Assembly: GCA_021203115.1 (NCBI GenBank)
Contig: JAJQBV010000240.1
Location: 1-7,347 of the forward strand
Origin: Clostridiales bacterium
GTDB lineage: Bacteria > Bacillota > Clostridia > Lachnospirales > Lachnospiraceae
Reading direction: 5' to 3'
DNA length: 7,347 bases
Of the stretch, positions 1 through 5,454 are shown one piece after another (the stretch's first letter is position 1; every line of letters begins with the position of its first letter). The position numbers and the translations under genes are program-made. The notes beneath the pieces are model-generated. The model was not told the origin of the DNA and searched no databases. It saw only the letters and a program-made list of their open reading frames with translations.

Positions 1-1381
1 TATTCTCCAGCCAGTTGCCGAAGCGCCCCTTCCCGATGGACTCCGGAATCCAGTTGACCGTATTGTTGTTGCGAATCAGATCGTCGCGCACGGCGGTTTC
101 TTTGATATACCATGATTCCCGCGCATAATAGATCAGCGGCGTGTCGCAGCGCCAGCAGTGCGGATATTCATGCTCGAACTTCGGCGCGTCAAACAGCTTA
201 CCTTCCCTGTCCAGATCTGTAAGGACCATCGGATCGGCCTTCTTCACGAACACCCCCGCATAGGGTGTTTCCTCACTCATCAGACCCTTCCCGTCCACAA
301 ACTGCACGAAGGGCAGGTCATAGTTGCGTCCCACCTTCGCGTCATCCTCACCGAAAGCCGGTGCGATGTGGACAATGCCCGTGCCGTCGGACATCGTGAC
401 ATAGGAATCACAGGTGACGAAAAACGCCTTTTTATTCTGTTTCTCCGCGGCCTCCTTCGCGCAGGCAAACAGCGGCTCATATTCCTTGTACTCCAGATCC
501 AAGCCCTTATAGGTCTTCAGAATCTCATATCCCTTCGCGGGTGTCTCTGCGTTTTCGGCGTCCGCGTCCTTCGCGGCGAATCGGCCGAGCACCGTGTCCA
601 GAAGCGCCTCCGCCATATAGTAGACATAGCCGTCGCCGGCCTTTACCTTCACATAGGTATCGTCCGGGTTTACACAGAGCGCCAGATTGCTCGGCAGCGT
701 CCACGGCGTTGTCGTCCACGCGAGAAAATATGCCTCCTCGCCGACCACCTTGAAGCGGACGATCGCGGAGCGCTCGTTCACCGTATTATACCCCTGGGAA
801 ACCTCCGCCGTGGACAGAGGAGTGCCGCACCGCGGGCAGTAAGGGACAATCTTAAATCCCTTGTAGAGCAGACCCTTCTTCCAGATCTGGTTTAACGCCC
901 ACCACTCGGACTCGATGTAATCATCGTCATAGGTGACATAGGGGTTATCCATGTCCGCCCAGAATCCGACCGTGTTGGAGAAATCCTCCCACATGCCCTT
1001 GTATTTCCAGACCGACTCCTTGCACTGGCGGATAAACGGCTCCATGCCGTACTCCTCGATCTGATCCTTGCCGTCCAGGCCGAGCTGCTTCTCGACCTCC
1101 AGCTCCACCGGGAGGCCATGGGTATCCCATCCGGCTTTCCGCGGAACCATCTTCCCCTTCATGGTCTGGTAACGGGGAATCATATCCTTAATCACACGGG
1201 TCAGCACATGGCCGATGTGCGGCTTGCCGTTGGCCGTCGGCGGACCGTCGTAGAACGTATAGGTCTCACCCTCCTTCCGGTTCTCCATACTCTTTCGGAA
1301 AATGTCGTTCTCCCGCCAGAACTGCTCCGTTTTCTTCTCGCGGTCAACGAAATTCATATTTGTGGAAACTTTTTCGTACAT
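1..1381 (-). CDS. ileS: Isoleucyl-tRNA synthetase, N-terminal part (3' end outside window)
   Basis: Cytoplasmic class I aminoacyl-tRNA synthetase that charges tRNA-Ile with isoleucine using ATP. The visible 460 residues begin MYEKVSTNMNFVDREKK. They contain DGPPTANGKPHIGH with the HIGH signature at residues 55-58, a CPRC pair of cysteines at 182-185, the Thr-rich editing-domain motif WTTTPWTLPSN at 222-232, and GTGIVHIAPAFGEDD of the CP1 editing domain at 333-347. The KMSKS loop, anticodon-binding and C-terminal domains lie beyond position 1. The start is ATG at 1381, preceded by GGAGCATTTC; a second Met at residue 9 has no better site. The PHIGH form and N-terminal sequence resemble the eukaryote-like (type 2) IleS clade of about 1,000-1,050 residues rather than the B. 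subtilis type (this is from memory). Expression is controlled by the T-box leader immediately upstream. Confidence 0.97.
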   Translation of the reverse strand, partial: MYEKVSTNMNFVDREKKTEQFWRENDIFRKSMENRKEGETYTFYDGPPTANGKPHIGHVLTRVIKDMIPRYQTMKGKMVPRKAGWDTHGLPVELEVEKQLGLDGKDQIEEYGMEPFIRQCKESVWKYKGMWEDFSNTVGFWADMDNPYVTYDDDYIESEWWALNQIWKKGLLYKGFKIVPYCPRCGTPLSTAEVSQGYNTVNERSAIVRFKVVGEEAYFLAWTTTPWTLPSNLALCVNPDDTYVKVKAGDGYVYYMAEALLDTVLGRFAAKDADAENAETPAKGYEILKTYKGLDLEYKEYEPLFACAKEAAEKQNKKAFFVTCDSYVTMSDGTGIVHIAPAFGEDDAKVGRNYDLPFVQFVDGKGLMSEETPYAGVFVKKADPMVLTDLDREGKLFDAPKFEHEYPHCWRCDTPLIYYARESWYIKETAVRDDLIRNNNTVNWIPESIGKGRFGNWLEN

Positions 1382-1410
1382 GAAATGCTCCTCTCTCATT
1401 ATAATGAATG

Positions 1411-1444
1411 TACAAAGGCTCCCATCCGAATCGGATGAGAGCCT
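1411..1444 (-). terminator. T-box regulated attenuator of ileS
   Basis: On the minus strand AGGCTCTCATCCGA pairs with TCGGATGGGAGCCT (about 14 bp with one G-U), followed by a short, weak U-run TTTGT. It lies between the T-box UGGU element and the ileS ribosome binding site, as expected for the regulated terminator. The poor U-tract is the only atypical point. Confidence 0.82.
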
Positions 1445-1685
1445 ACGCAATCACAAACCACCTCTTCGATGTACGCGGCCGTCGCACGGACGCCGGATAC
1501 CGTTCCCCTGTAACGTAGGGAAATCCCGTCGATCTCTACTCCGGAAAAGCCCCGCTCCCCCGTTTCAAAATCGCAGCTCGGAAGGGATCTTCCGCTGAGA
1601 GTACTGATACCGGCTCACACCAACCCCGGCTCTCTGAAAAGCTTCCTCGCAGCGTACTGTCTTCGTCTTCGCCTTTGCCTGAAAC
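1416..1685 (-). promoter_or_regulatory. T-box riboswitch (isoleucine specific) in the ileS leader
   Basis: Leader RNA that senses uncharged tRNA-Ile and controls ileS by transcription antitermination. Reading down the minus strand, the Loop E half AGTA (about 1655) is followed by stem CGCTG/CAGCG, and by the stem I distal elements AGAGAGCCGG and TTGGTGTGAGCCGG. The second Loop E half GAA is then followed by one nucleotide and the specifier AUC (1588-1586, Ile). This GAA-N-specifier layout matches what I recall of the glyQS T-box. Stem III is CGTT/AACG near 1510. The tRNA-acceptor bulge is AGGTGGT near 1465-1458, where UGGU would pair with ACCA of tRNA-Ile. The right half of the T-box sequence (usually ACCGCG) is divergent here. 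A terminator hairpin follows. Boundaries are approximate. Confidence 0.9.
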
Positions 1686-1691
1686 ATAACG

Positions 1692-1720
1692 ATTATAAAA
1701 AATGTAAGAAAAAAAGTCAA
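1692..1720 (-). promoter_or_regulatory. Vegetative (SigA-type) promoter for the ileS T-box transcript
   Basis: On the minus strand: -35 TTGACT (1720-1715), 17-bp spacer, -10 TATAAT (1697-1692). The predicted start is near 1685, giving a leader of about 304 nt before ileS. This is near-consensus, with a T-rich spacer. Confidence 0.88.
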
Positions 1721-1728
1721 CCGTAACA

Positions 1729-1757
1729 TTGACGATATTTCAGACTTTACCTATAAT
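1729..1757 (+). promoter_or_regulatory. Vegetative (SigA-type) promoter facing the PH/Cys-rich gene
   Basis: -35 TTGACG (1729-1734), 17-bp spacer, -10 TATAAT (1752-1757). It is divergent from the ileS promoter, with only 8 bp between the two -35 hexamers. The predicted start is near 1764, a few bases inside the left inverted repeat of the structured element, giving a 5' leader of about 200 nt. Confidence 0.82.
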
Positions 1758-1759
1758 AT

Positions 1760-1938
1760 GATGATACCAGGGTCAAAAGGTCATGAATGGAGCGCTCGCG
1801 ATCCGATTCATGACTTTGGGACCCGCCAAAACACGAAGAAGTAGCTATTTTGTCCGGTTTTTAGGACAAAATGAGCGGATTCTGAGTGTTTTCAGGATTG
1901 CGAGAGCATGAAATGCGAAGCAATCCGTGGGTATCATC
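1760..1938. repeat. TIR-bounded, hairpin-rich intergenic element (MITE-like or structured leader RNA)
   Basis: A 179-bp segment bounded by perfect 9-bp inverted repeats: GATGATACC at 1760-1768 and GGTATCATC at 1930-1938. Both ends are flanked on the outside by TAT (1757-1759 and 1939-1941), a possible target duplication. Inside are three successive hairpins. Hairpin 1 is 1770-1788 with 1806-1824 (19 positions, two mismatches, one G-U; core TCATGAAT/ATTCATGA). Hairpin 2 is ATTTTGTCC 1847-1855 with GGACAAAAT 1864-1872, extendable by GCT/AGC across a one-base bulge. Hairpin 3 is GGATTGC 1895-1901 with GCAATCC 1920-1926, enclosing GCAT/ATGC with a GAA loop. No protein is encoded. It matches no riboswitch class I recognise. 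It could be a non-autonomous mobile element inserted in a 5' leader, or a three-way-junction RNA. Confidence 0.6.
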
Positions 1939-1962
1939 TATCATACGAAAGGCGAAGATACC

Positions 1963-2703
1963 GTGAGAGACGACACAAAAAAAATCATTGAAACGTTTCA
2001 TCTGTCATTTTCCGACAAGCAGAAAAAAATCATTGAGGATACGGAAACGATACTGGACATCCATGAATCCGTGATTTATCTCACGATCACAAATATCTCC
2101 GTGGTGACCGCCGGGCGCAGGCGCATGCAGATCACCCCGGATACTCTGGTTCTGTTCACAAACCGGCGCATCTTCCTGCGGCAGCCGGGCGTGTTTAAAC
2201 CGATCACAGAGAATATCCCTTTCAATAAGATTCAGTCTGTCGAAAGCCGCGAGGACGCAGAGACCGCCGGACATTTTCTTTTCACAACGGCAGGACAATC
2301 CTATAACATCATGATTGCGCATGATCGGAAAATACGGGAGCAGGTGGTGCAGACACTGAAGAGTGCAATTCATAGTTTTGACATAACTGCAACTACGGAA
2401 AAATCGGCTAAATCAACCGTTTCCGAAAGCACATCGGCTAAAACACAGAATTACCGTTATTTTTCACACAAAGACTGCGAATACTTTCCCTGCCACGCCG
2501 CAGCTGATCCGGACAACTTCAACTGTCTGTTCTGTTACTGTCCCTTCTATCTTCTGGGAGACCGGTGCGGAGGTAATTTCCGTTACCTGTCCACCGGCGC
2601 CAAGGACTGTACCGACTGCCTCTATCCTCATCTGAGGAAAAACTATGACGAAATCACGGCGCGGTATCAGGAGATCCGGGATGCCATGTCCCGGTCAAAC
2701 TGA
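1963..2703 (+). CDS. PH-like domain protein with C-terminal Cys-rich small domain, function unknown
   Basis: A 246-residue soluble protein with no signal peptide or membrane segment. Residues about 40-140 look like a bacterial PH-type domain (LVLFTNRRIFLRQPG, then PFNKIQSVESRE, then a helix REQVVQTLKSAI). A polar Ser/Thr/Lys linker (about 145-163) leads to a Cys-rich small domain (about 164-240, PF04071-like) with CEYFPCH, FNCLFCYCPFY, DRCGG and KDCTDCLYPH. Its eight cysteines (172, 177, 188, 191, 193, 202, 216, 219) plus nearby His suggest metal binding. The GTG at 1963 is preferred, with AAAGG ending 10 nt upstream. The in-frame GTG at 1927 has no ribosome site and its first codons lie in the structured element; using it adds 12 residues. 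The gene is monocistronic, with its own promoter and a strong terminator. The biochemical role is not known to me. Confidence 0.85.
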   Translation: MRDDTKKIIETFHLSFSDKQKKIIEDTETILDIHESVIYLTITNISVVTAGRRRMQITPDTLVLFTNRRIFLRQPGVFKPITENIPFNKIQSVESREDAETAGHFLFTTAGQSYNIMIAHDRKIREQVVQTLKSAIHSFDITATTEKSAKSTVSESTSAKTQNYRYFSHKDCEYFPCHAAADPDNFNCLFCYCPFYLLGDRCGGNFRYLSTGAKDCTDCLYPHLRKNYDEITARYQEIRDAMSRSN

Positions 2704-2727
2704 TACAAAATCGGAATCAAAAACCAA

Positions 2728-2786
2728 ATGCCCGAATGATAAAAGTCCCTCATTTTTCTGCAGGCTTTTGTCATCCGGGCATTTTT
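2728..2786 (+). terminator. Strong intrinsic terminator, probably bidirectional
   Basis: The arm 2728-2745 (ATGCCCGAATGATAAAAG) pairs with 2765-2782 (CTTTTGTCATCCGGGCAT) over 18 positions with two wobble pairs, followed by TTTTT at 2782-2786. It lies 25 bp after the stop of the PH/Cys-rich gene. On the minus strand the same hairpin is followed by TTTGGTTTTTG, so it can also end the convergent lipoprotein transcript. Confidence 0.88.
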
Positions 2787-2831
2787 CGATGTCATCTTTT
2801 TCTTTATTTCCCCTTCGGCTTCGATAGCCGC

Positions 2832-3212
2832 TTACTCTGCCACCGCGGTTGTACCATCCGTACCATCCGCGCCGTCTGTCATACCGTCGGTTACGGCGTC
2901 ACCGGTATCCTCCACCGCATCCCTTACGTTATCCGCCGCGTCGTCGAGATCATCCCTCGCATCCGTCGTGCCGACACTCTCTGTATCGATCGCATCCGCA
3001 TTGCTCTTGTCAGCATCTGCGTCATCGCGGGCGTCATCCACACTGTCCGCAGCATCATCATTCGTGAGATTTGTGGCGTCGTCCACCGTATCCGACCCGT
3101 CGTCTGTCACCGTCGTATCGTTTGCCGCCTTGTTGCGCGTACATCCGGTAAAGGTCGTCAGGCTCAGGGCCAGCATACTGATAAATATAATCTGTCTTGC
3201 TCTCTTCATCAT
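2832..3212 (-). CDS. Small Asp-rich secreted lipoprotein, probably forespore-expressed
   Basis: A 126-residue protein. It has a short basic N-terminus (MMKRAR), a hydrophobic segment (residues 8-22) and a lipobox FTGC with the predicted lipidated Cys24, so it should be anchored to the outer face of a membrane. The mature 103 residues are low complexity: 30 Asp and only 3 Glu, 6 Lys/Arg, no aromatic residues and no further Cys. The second half (DDLDDAADNVRDAVEDTGDA) could form an amphipathic helix. I do not recognise the family. Asp/Asn-rich stretches occur in YhcN/YlaJ-type spore lipoproteins, but their C-terminal domain is missing here. AAGGAG at 3225-3220 precedes adjacent start codons ATGATG (3212 or 3209). 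It lies downstream of spoVAE with its own SigG-like promoter, suggesting a spore role (inference). An acidic surface could bind cations such as calcium (speculative). Confidence 0.85.
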   Translation of the reverse strand: MMKRARQIIFISMLALSLTTFTGCTRNKAANDTTVTDDGSDTVDDATNLTNDDAADSVDDARDDADADKSNADAIDTESVGTTDARDDLDDAADNVRDAVEDTGDAVTDGMTDGADGTDGTTAVAE

Positions 3213-3237
3213 TCATCGTCTCCTTCTCATTCTATCG

Positions 3238-3267
3238 AAAATGCCCGTTTTTGCCGCCGCGCATTTT
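3238..3267 (-). terminator. Weak terminator-like hairpin after spoVAE, within the lipoprotein leader
   Basis: On the minus strand AAAATGC (3267-3261) pairs with GCATTTT (3244-3238), plus two more G-C pairs after one mismatch, with a purine-rich loop. The only U-run is the stem's own TTTT, followed by CG. It could partly terminate the spoVAD-spoVAE message. It also sits between the candidate lipoprotein promoter and its ribosome site, so it may instead be a leader hairpin. Confidence 0.35.
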
Positions 3268-3283
3268 CCCGTCTTCACACCCT

Positions 3284-3314
3284 TAATATGAGCGATATTT
3301 TCTGTTTTTATACA
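3284..3314 (-). promoter_or_regulatory. Candidate SigG (forespore) promoter for the Asp-rich lipoprotein
   Basis: On the minus strand: -35 TGTATA (3314-3309), 18-bp spacer, -10 CATATTA (3290-3284), followed by AGGG. This closely fits the SigG consensus as I recall it (-35 GHATR, -10 CATNHTA, spacing 17-18). The -35 starts 4 bp after the spoVAE stop. The predicted start is near 3277, about 65 nt before the lipoprotein ATG. SigF recognises similar sequences and cannot be excluded. Confidence 0.6.
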
Positions 3315-3317
3315 TAA

Positions 3318-3674
3318 TCACTTCCGCATCTTCGGCTGAAAGATCAGCGAAACCAGATACCCGAAGATCAGCGCCGCGGACACGCCGACCGCGCAGGAAG
3401 TGAATCCGCCCATAAACAGACCCAGAAAACCGCTCTCGTCCACCGCTGTCTTCATCCCCTTCCAGAGCGTGTTCCCGAATCCGAGCAGCGGCACGGTCGC
3501 ACCCGCCCCGGCAAACTGTGAAAATGGCTCATAAACGCCGACCGCACCGAGCACTGCGCCGGTACAGACCAGCAGAACCATCACCCGCCCCGGCAGCATT
3601 TTCGTTTTATCGATAAGAATCTGCACCAGCGCACAGATCAATCCTCCCACCCAGAATGCGTTGAAATAATCCAT
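3318..3674 (-). CDS. spoVAE: Stage V sporulation protein AE (SpoVAE)
   Basis: A 118-residue integral membrane protein of the SpoVA channel, which moves dipicolinic acid-calcium into the forespore and releases it on germination. It begins MDYFNAFWVGGLICALVQIL (first membrane segment, about 4-21), then MLPGRVMVLLVCTGAVLGAV (about 26-46), then GAGATVPLLGFGNTLWKGM with the conserved re-entrant-like Gly-rich stretch (57-74). The last hydrophobic part is FLGLFMGGFTSCAVGVSAAL (83-102) running on to about 112. The length fits the short SpoVAE (AEb) form. The start is ATG at 3674, with GAGGAGG located inside the end of spoVAD; only 4 nt separate the two genes, implying translational coupling. The frame is open upstream to 3779, but that part overlaps spoVAD and is not protein-like. 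Confidence 0.95.
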   Translation of the reverse strand: MDYFNAFWVGGLICALVQILIDKTKMLPGRVMVLLVCTGAVLGAVGVYEPFSQFAGAGATVPLLGFGNTLWKGMKTAVDESGFLGLFMGGFTSCAVGVSAALIFGYLVSLIFQPKMRK

Positions 3675-3678
3675 CGTC

Positions 3679-4785
3679 TCAGTCCTCCTCTCTCTCCAGC
3701 ACAACCGCGTGCGCGATTCCCGGCACATTCTGTCCCTCGTTAAAGCTGATCTTCGACAGCAGCGCACCGGTGGGAACAAAGAGAATCCGCCGCAGCTTTC
3801 CGGATGCGAGCATGGGAAGAAATCGAGCGCTCAGCGTCACGGCCGAGCAGGCACACCCGCTTCCGCCGGAACCGGTTCCCTGTTTTTTGTTGTCAAAAAT
3901 CTCGAGTCCGCAGTCCGTATGATTTTCAGAGATATCGATCCCCTTCCCGTGGAGAAGATCGATCAGAATATCCCGGCCGATCTCACCCAGATCGCCGGTG
4001 ACGATCTTGTCATAACAGGCAGGCTCCCGTCCGAAATCCTGCAAATGAGCCTCGATGACATCCTTCGCCGCGGGAGCCATGGCCGCGCCCATATTCATCG
4101 CATCCCGCACACCGTAATCAATGATTCGCCCGGTGGTGACGCCGGTGATTTTTACACGGTACTGCTTCGTCCATTTCCGGCTCTCCATTTCCCGGTCGTC
4201 CTCCGCGACCACTTTGCCGGGAAATACCCGTCTTTCCAGCTCCTCCGTCTTTTCTTTCCCCGCCAGCAAAAACGCGCCGCTCCCGGTGACAGTCCATGTT
4301 GTGGACAGCGGGCGCTGGTTCGCATACTCCAACGGAAAACGGAACTGCTTTTCCGCGCTGGCGAAATGGCTGGATGTCACCGCCGCCGCCAGATCGGAGT
4401 AGCCGGCAGCTACAGTCATCGCTGCCAGCGACAATGCCAGACCGCATGTGGAGCAGGCTCCGTACAGCCCAATCAACGGTATTTTAAAGGATTCGAGGCC
4501 GAAGGAGGTCGCCACCGACTGTCCCAACAGATCACCGCCGAACAGATAACGAATGTCGCCCGGCGCCACATTGACCTTTCCCATCATAATCTCCATCGCC
4601 TTCTTCTGGAGCGCACTCTCCGCCGCCTCCCAGTTTTCACTGTGGAACATATCATCCTCGCCCACCATATCAAACGCTTCTCCCAGAGGGCCTTCGCCCT
4701 CCTTCGTCCCCACTACGGAGCTGCTGCTGATAAGATAGGGCGGATTTTCAAATAATAAACTCTGTCTTCCGACCTGCTCTGACAT
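3679..4785 (-). CDS. spoVAD: Stage V sporulation protein AD (SpoVAD), dipicolinic acid-binding
   Basis: A 368-residue protein with the thiolase/ketosynthase fold. SpoVAD is the SpoVA component known to bind dipicolinic acid at the forespore inner membrane. Family motifs visible: FENPPYLISSSSVVGTKE near the N-terminus, GPLGEAFD (32-39), GDLLGQSV (84-91), YGACSTCG with the thiolase-type Cys111, TSSHFASAEKQFRFP (137-151), TVTGSGA (165-171), MGAAMAPAA (232-240), TGDLGEIG (263-270), GGSGCACSA (307-315) and PTGALLS (338-344). The start is ATG at 4785 with AAAGGG 6 nt upstream; the frame is open to 4899, but that segment holds the presumed promoter. It is about 30 residues longer than B. subtilis SpoVAD (338), explained by a charged insertion at about 175-209. 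spoVAC, its usual upstream partner, is absent here. Confidence 0.97.
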   Translation of the reverse strand: MSEQVGRQSLLFENPPYLISSSSVVGTKEGEGPLGEAFDMVGEDDMFHSENWEAAESALQKKAMEIMMGKVNVAPGDIRYLFGGDLLGQSVATSFGLESFKIPLIGLYGACSTCGLALSLAAMTVAAGYSDLAAAVTSSHFASAEKQFRFPLEYANQRPLSTTWTVTGSGAFLLAGKEKTEELERRVFPGKVVAEDDREMESRKWTKQYRVKITGVTTGRIIDYGVRDAMNMGAAMAPAAKDVIEAHLQDFGREPACYDKIVTGDLGEIGRDILIDLLHGKGIDISENHTDCGLEIFDNKKQGTGSGGSGCACSAVTLSARFLPMLASGKLRRILFVPTGALLSKISFNEGQNVPGIAHAVVLEREED

Positions 4786-4814
4786 CTGTTTCCCTTTCAA
4801 TCTAATGTTTTTCT

Positions 4815-4844
4815 TAATATCTCCGCAAGCCAAAAATATATACA
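4815..4844 (-). promoter_or_regulatory. Candidate SigG promoter for spoVAD-spoVAE
   Basis: On the minus strand: -35 TGTATA (4844-4839), 17-bp spacer, -10 GATATTA (4821-4815). It differs from the recalled SigG -10 (CATNHTA) only at the first base. The predicted start is near 4808, about 23 nt before the spoVAD ATG. The upstream flavodoxin terminator supports an independent transcription start. Confidence 0.45.
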
Positions 4845-4929
4845 TGCTCCATCTGAAATCACAGAAAACCTCCGGCGAATATCCCGGGAAATCCGACATT
4901 ATTTTTACATAATCCGGCTATGGAGACAG

Positions 4930-4957
4930 AAAAACACCGGAGATCTCTCCCCGGCGT
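4930..4957 (-). terminator. Intrinsic terminator of the flavodoxin operon
   Basis: On the minus strand ACGCCGGGGA pairs with TCTCCGGTGT (10 bp including G-U pairs) around loop GAGA, followed immediately by TTTTTCTGTC. It lies 34 bp after the flavodoxin stop and separates that operon from spoVAD. Confidence 0.88.
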
Positions 4958-4991
4958 CTCTCTGGTTTTAGGAAGATATCTTTTCGGTTTT

Positions 4992-5429
4992 TTAATTTGC
5001 AGCCGCCGCCAGCGCGTTCCCCGCGGCTGTCAATGCTTCCTCAGCCTCGGAATCCGGCGCGTCATTGCAGATCACGCCCTCCGCCTCGATCATCTCGGCT
5101 CCCGCGCCTGTCATCTGCTCCACCCAGTCTCTCATCCACTCGCCGTCGCCCCATCCGTAGGATCCGAAAAGCAGGATCTTTTTCCCGGATACGGAGGTGA
5201 TAAGCTCCTCGACAAACGGGTCTACCACAGACTCCTCCAGCTGCTCCGAACCCATGGACGGGCAGCCCAGCGCATAAGCCGTCTCACTCGCCAGAGCGTC
5301 CGGCGTGGTCTCCTCAAACGGGACAATCACCGGCGTCGCGCCTCCGGCTGTCACGCCATCCGCGCCGAGCTGTGCCATCGCCGCCGTGTTTCCCGTCCCT
5401 GACCAATAAAGAATTTTTACCTCTGCCAT
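4992..5429 (-). CDS. Short-chain flavodoxin
   Basis: A 145-residue cytoplasmic FMN electron carrier, low potential, commonly used in place of ferredoxin when iron is scarce. The phosphate-binding loop is WSGTGNT (9-15) after the first beta strand VKILY. The second loop is GCPSMGSEQLEE (55-66) and the third is FGSYGWGDGEW (88-98), whose aromatic residues would stack on the flavin. The C-terminus is Ala/Glu-rich. The protein is acidic and the length fits short-chain flavodoxins. The start ATG at 5429 is preceded by AAAAAAGGAGATAAAAA. It is the last gene of the apparent operon, 25 bp after DUF3793, and is followed by a terminator. The redox partner cannot be read from the sequence. Confidence 0.95.
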   Translation of the reverse strand: MAEVKILYWSGTGNTAAMAQLGADGVTAGGATPVIVPFEETTPDALASETAYALGCPSMGSEQLEESVVDPFVEELITSVSGKKILLFGSYGWGDGEWMRDWVEQMTGAGAEMIEAEGVICNDAPDSEAEEALTAAGNALAAAAN

Positions 5430-5454
5430 TTTTTATCTCCTTTTTTCTATTTTA

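Noticed and set aside
158..895. Plus-strand frame of 245 codons opposite ileS
   Set aside because: It is antisense to clearly conserved IleS sequence, is rich in Arg/His/Leu as expected of a shadow frame, and has no family resemblance.
1927..1962. GTG 1927 as start of the PH/Cys-rich protein
   Set aside because: It has no Shine-Dalgarno sequence and lies directly after hairpin 3 inside the structured element, so the first codons would be element sequence. It is possible but less likely than GTG 1963.
3238..3267. Hairpin as a firm spoVAE terminator
   Set aside because: The U-tract is only the stem's own TTTT and the stem is short with a mismatch, so it is kept only as a low-confidence feature.
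2736..3317. Plus-strand frames opposite the Asp-rich lipoprotein
   Set aside because: The Asp codons on the minus strand (GAC/GAT) automatically give Val/Ile/His/Arg-rich open frames. The minus frame has a ribosome site, signal peptide, lipobox and promoter.
3675..3779. N-terminal extension of SpoVAE into spoVAD
   Set aside because: The extra 35 residues overlap the conserved SpoVAD C-terminus and look like a shadow frame; GAGGAGG fits ATG 3674.
3709..4755. Plus-strand frame of 348 codons opposite spoVAD
   Set aside because: It mirrors the spoVAD coding strand, its protein is Arg/His-rich without recognisable motifs, and the opposite strand is unmistakably SpoVAD.
4786..4899. N-terminal extension of SpoVAD to the ATG at 4899
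   Set aside because: The 38 added residues are not SpoVAD-like and cover the candidate promoter, while ATG 4785 has a ribosome site at the right spacing.
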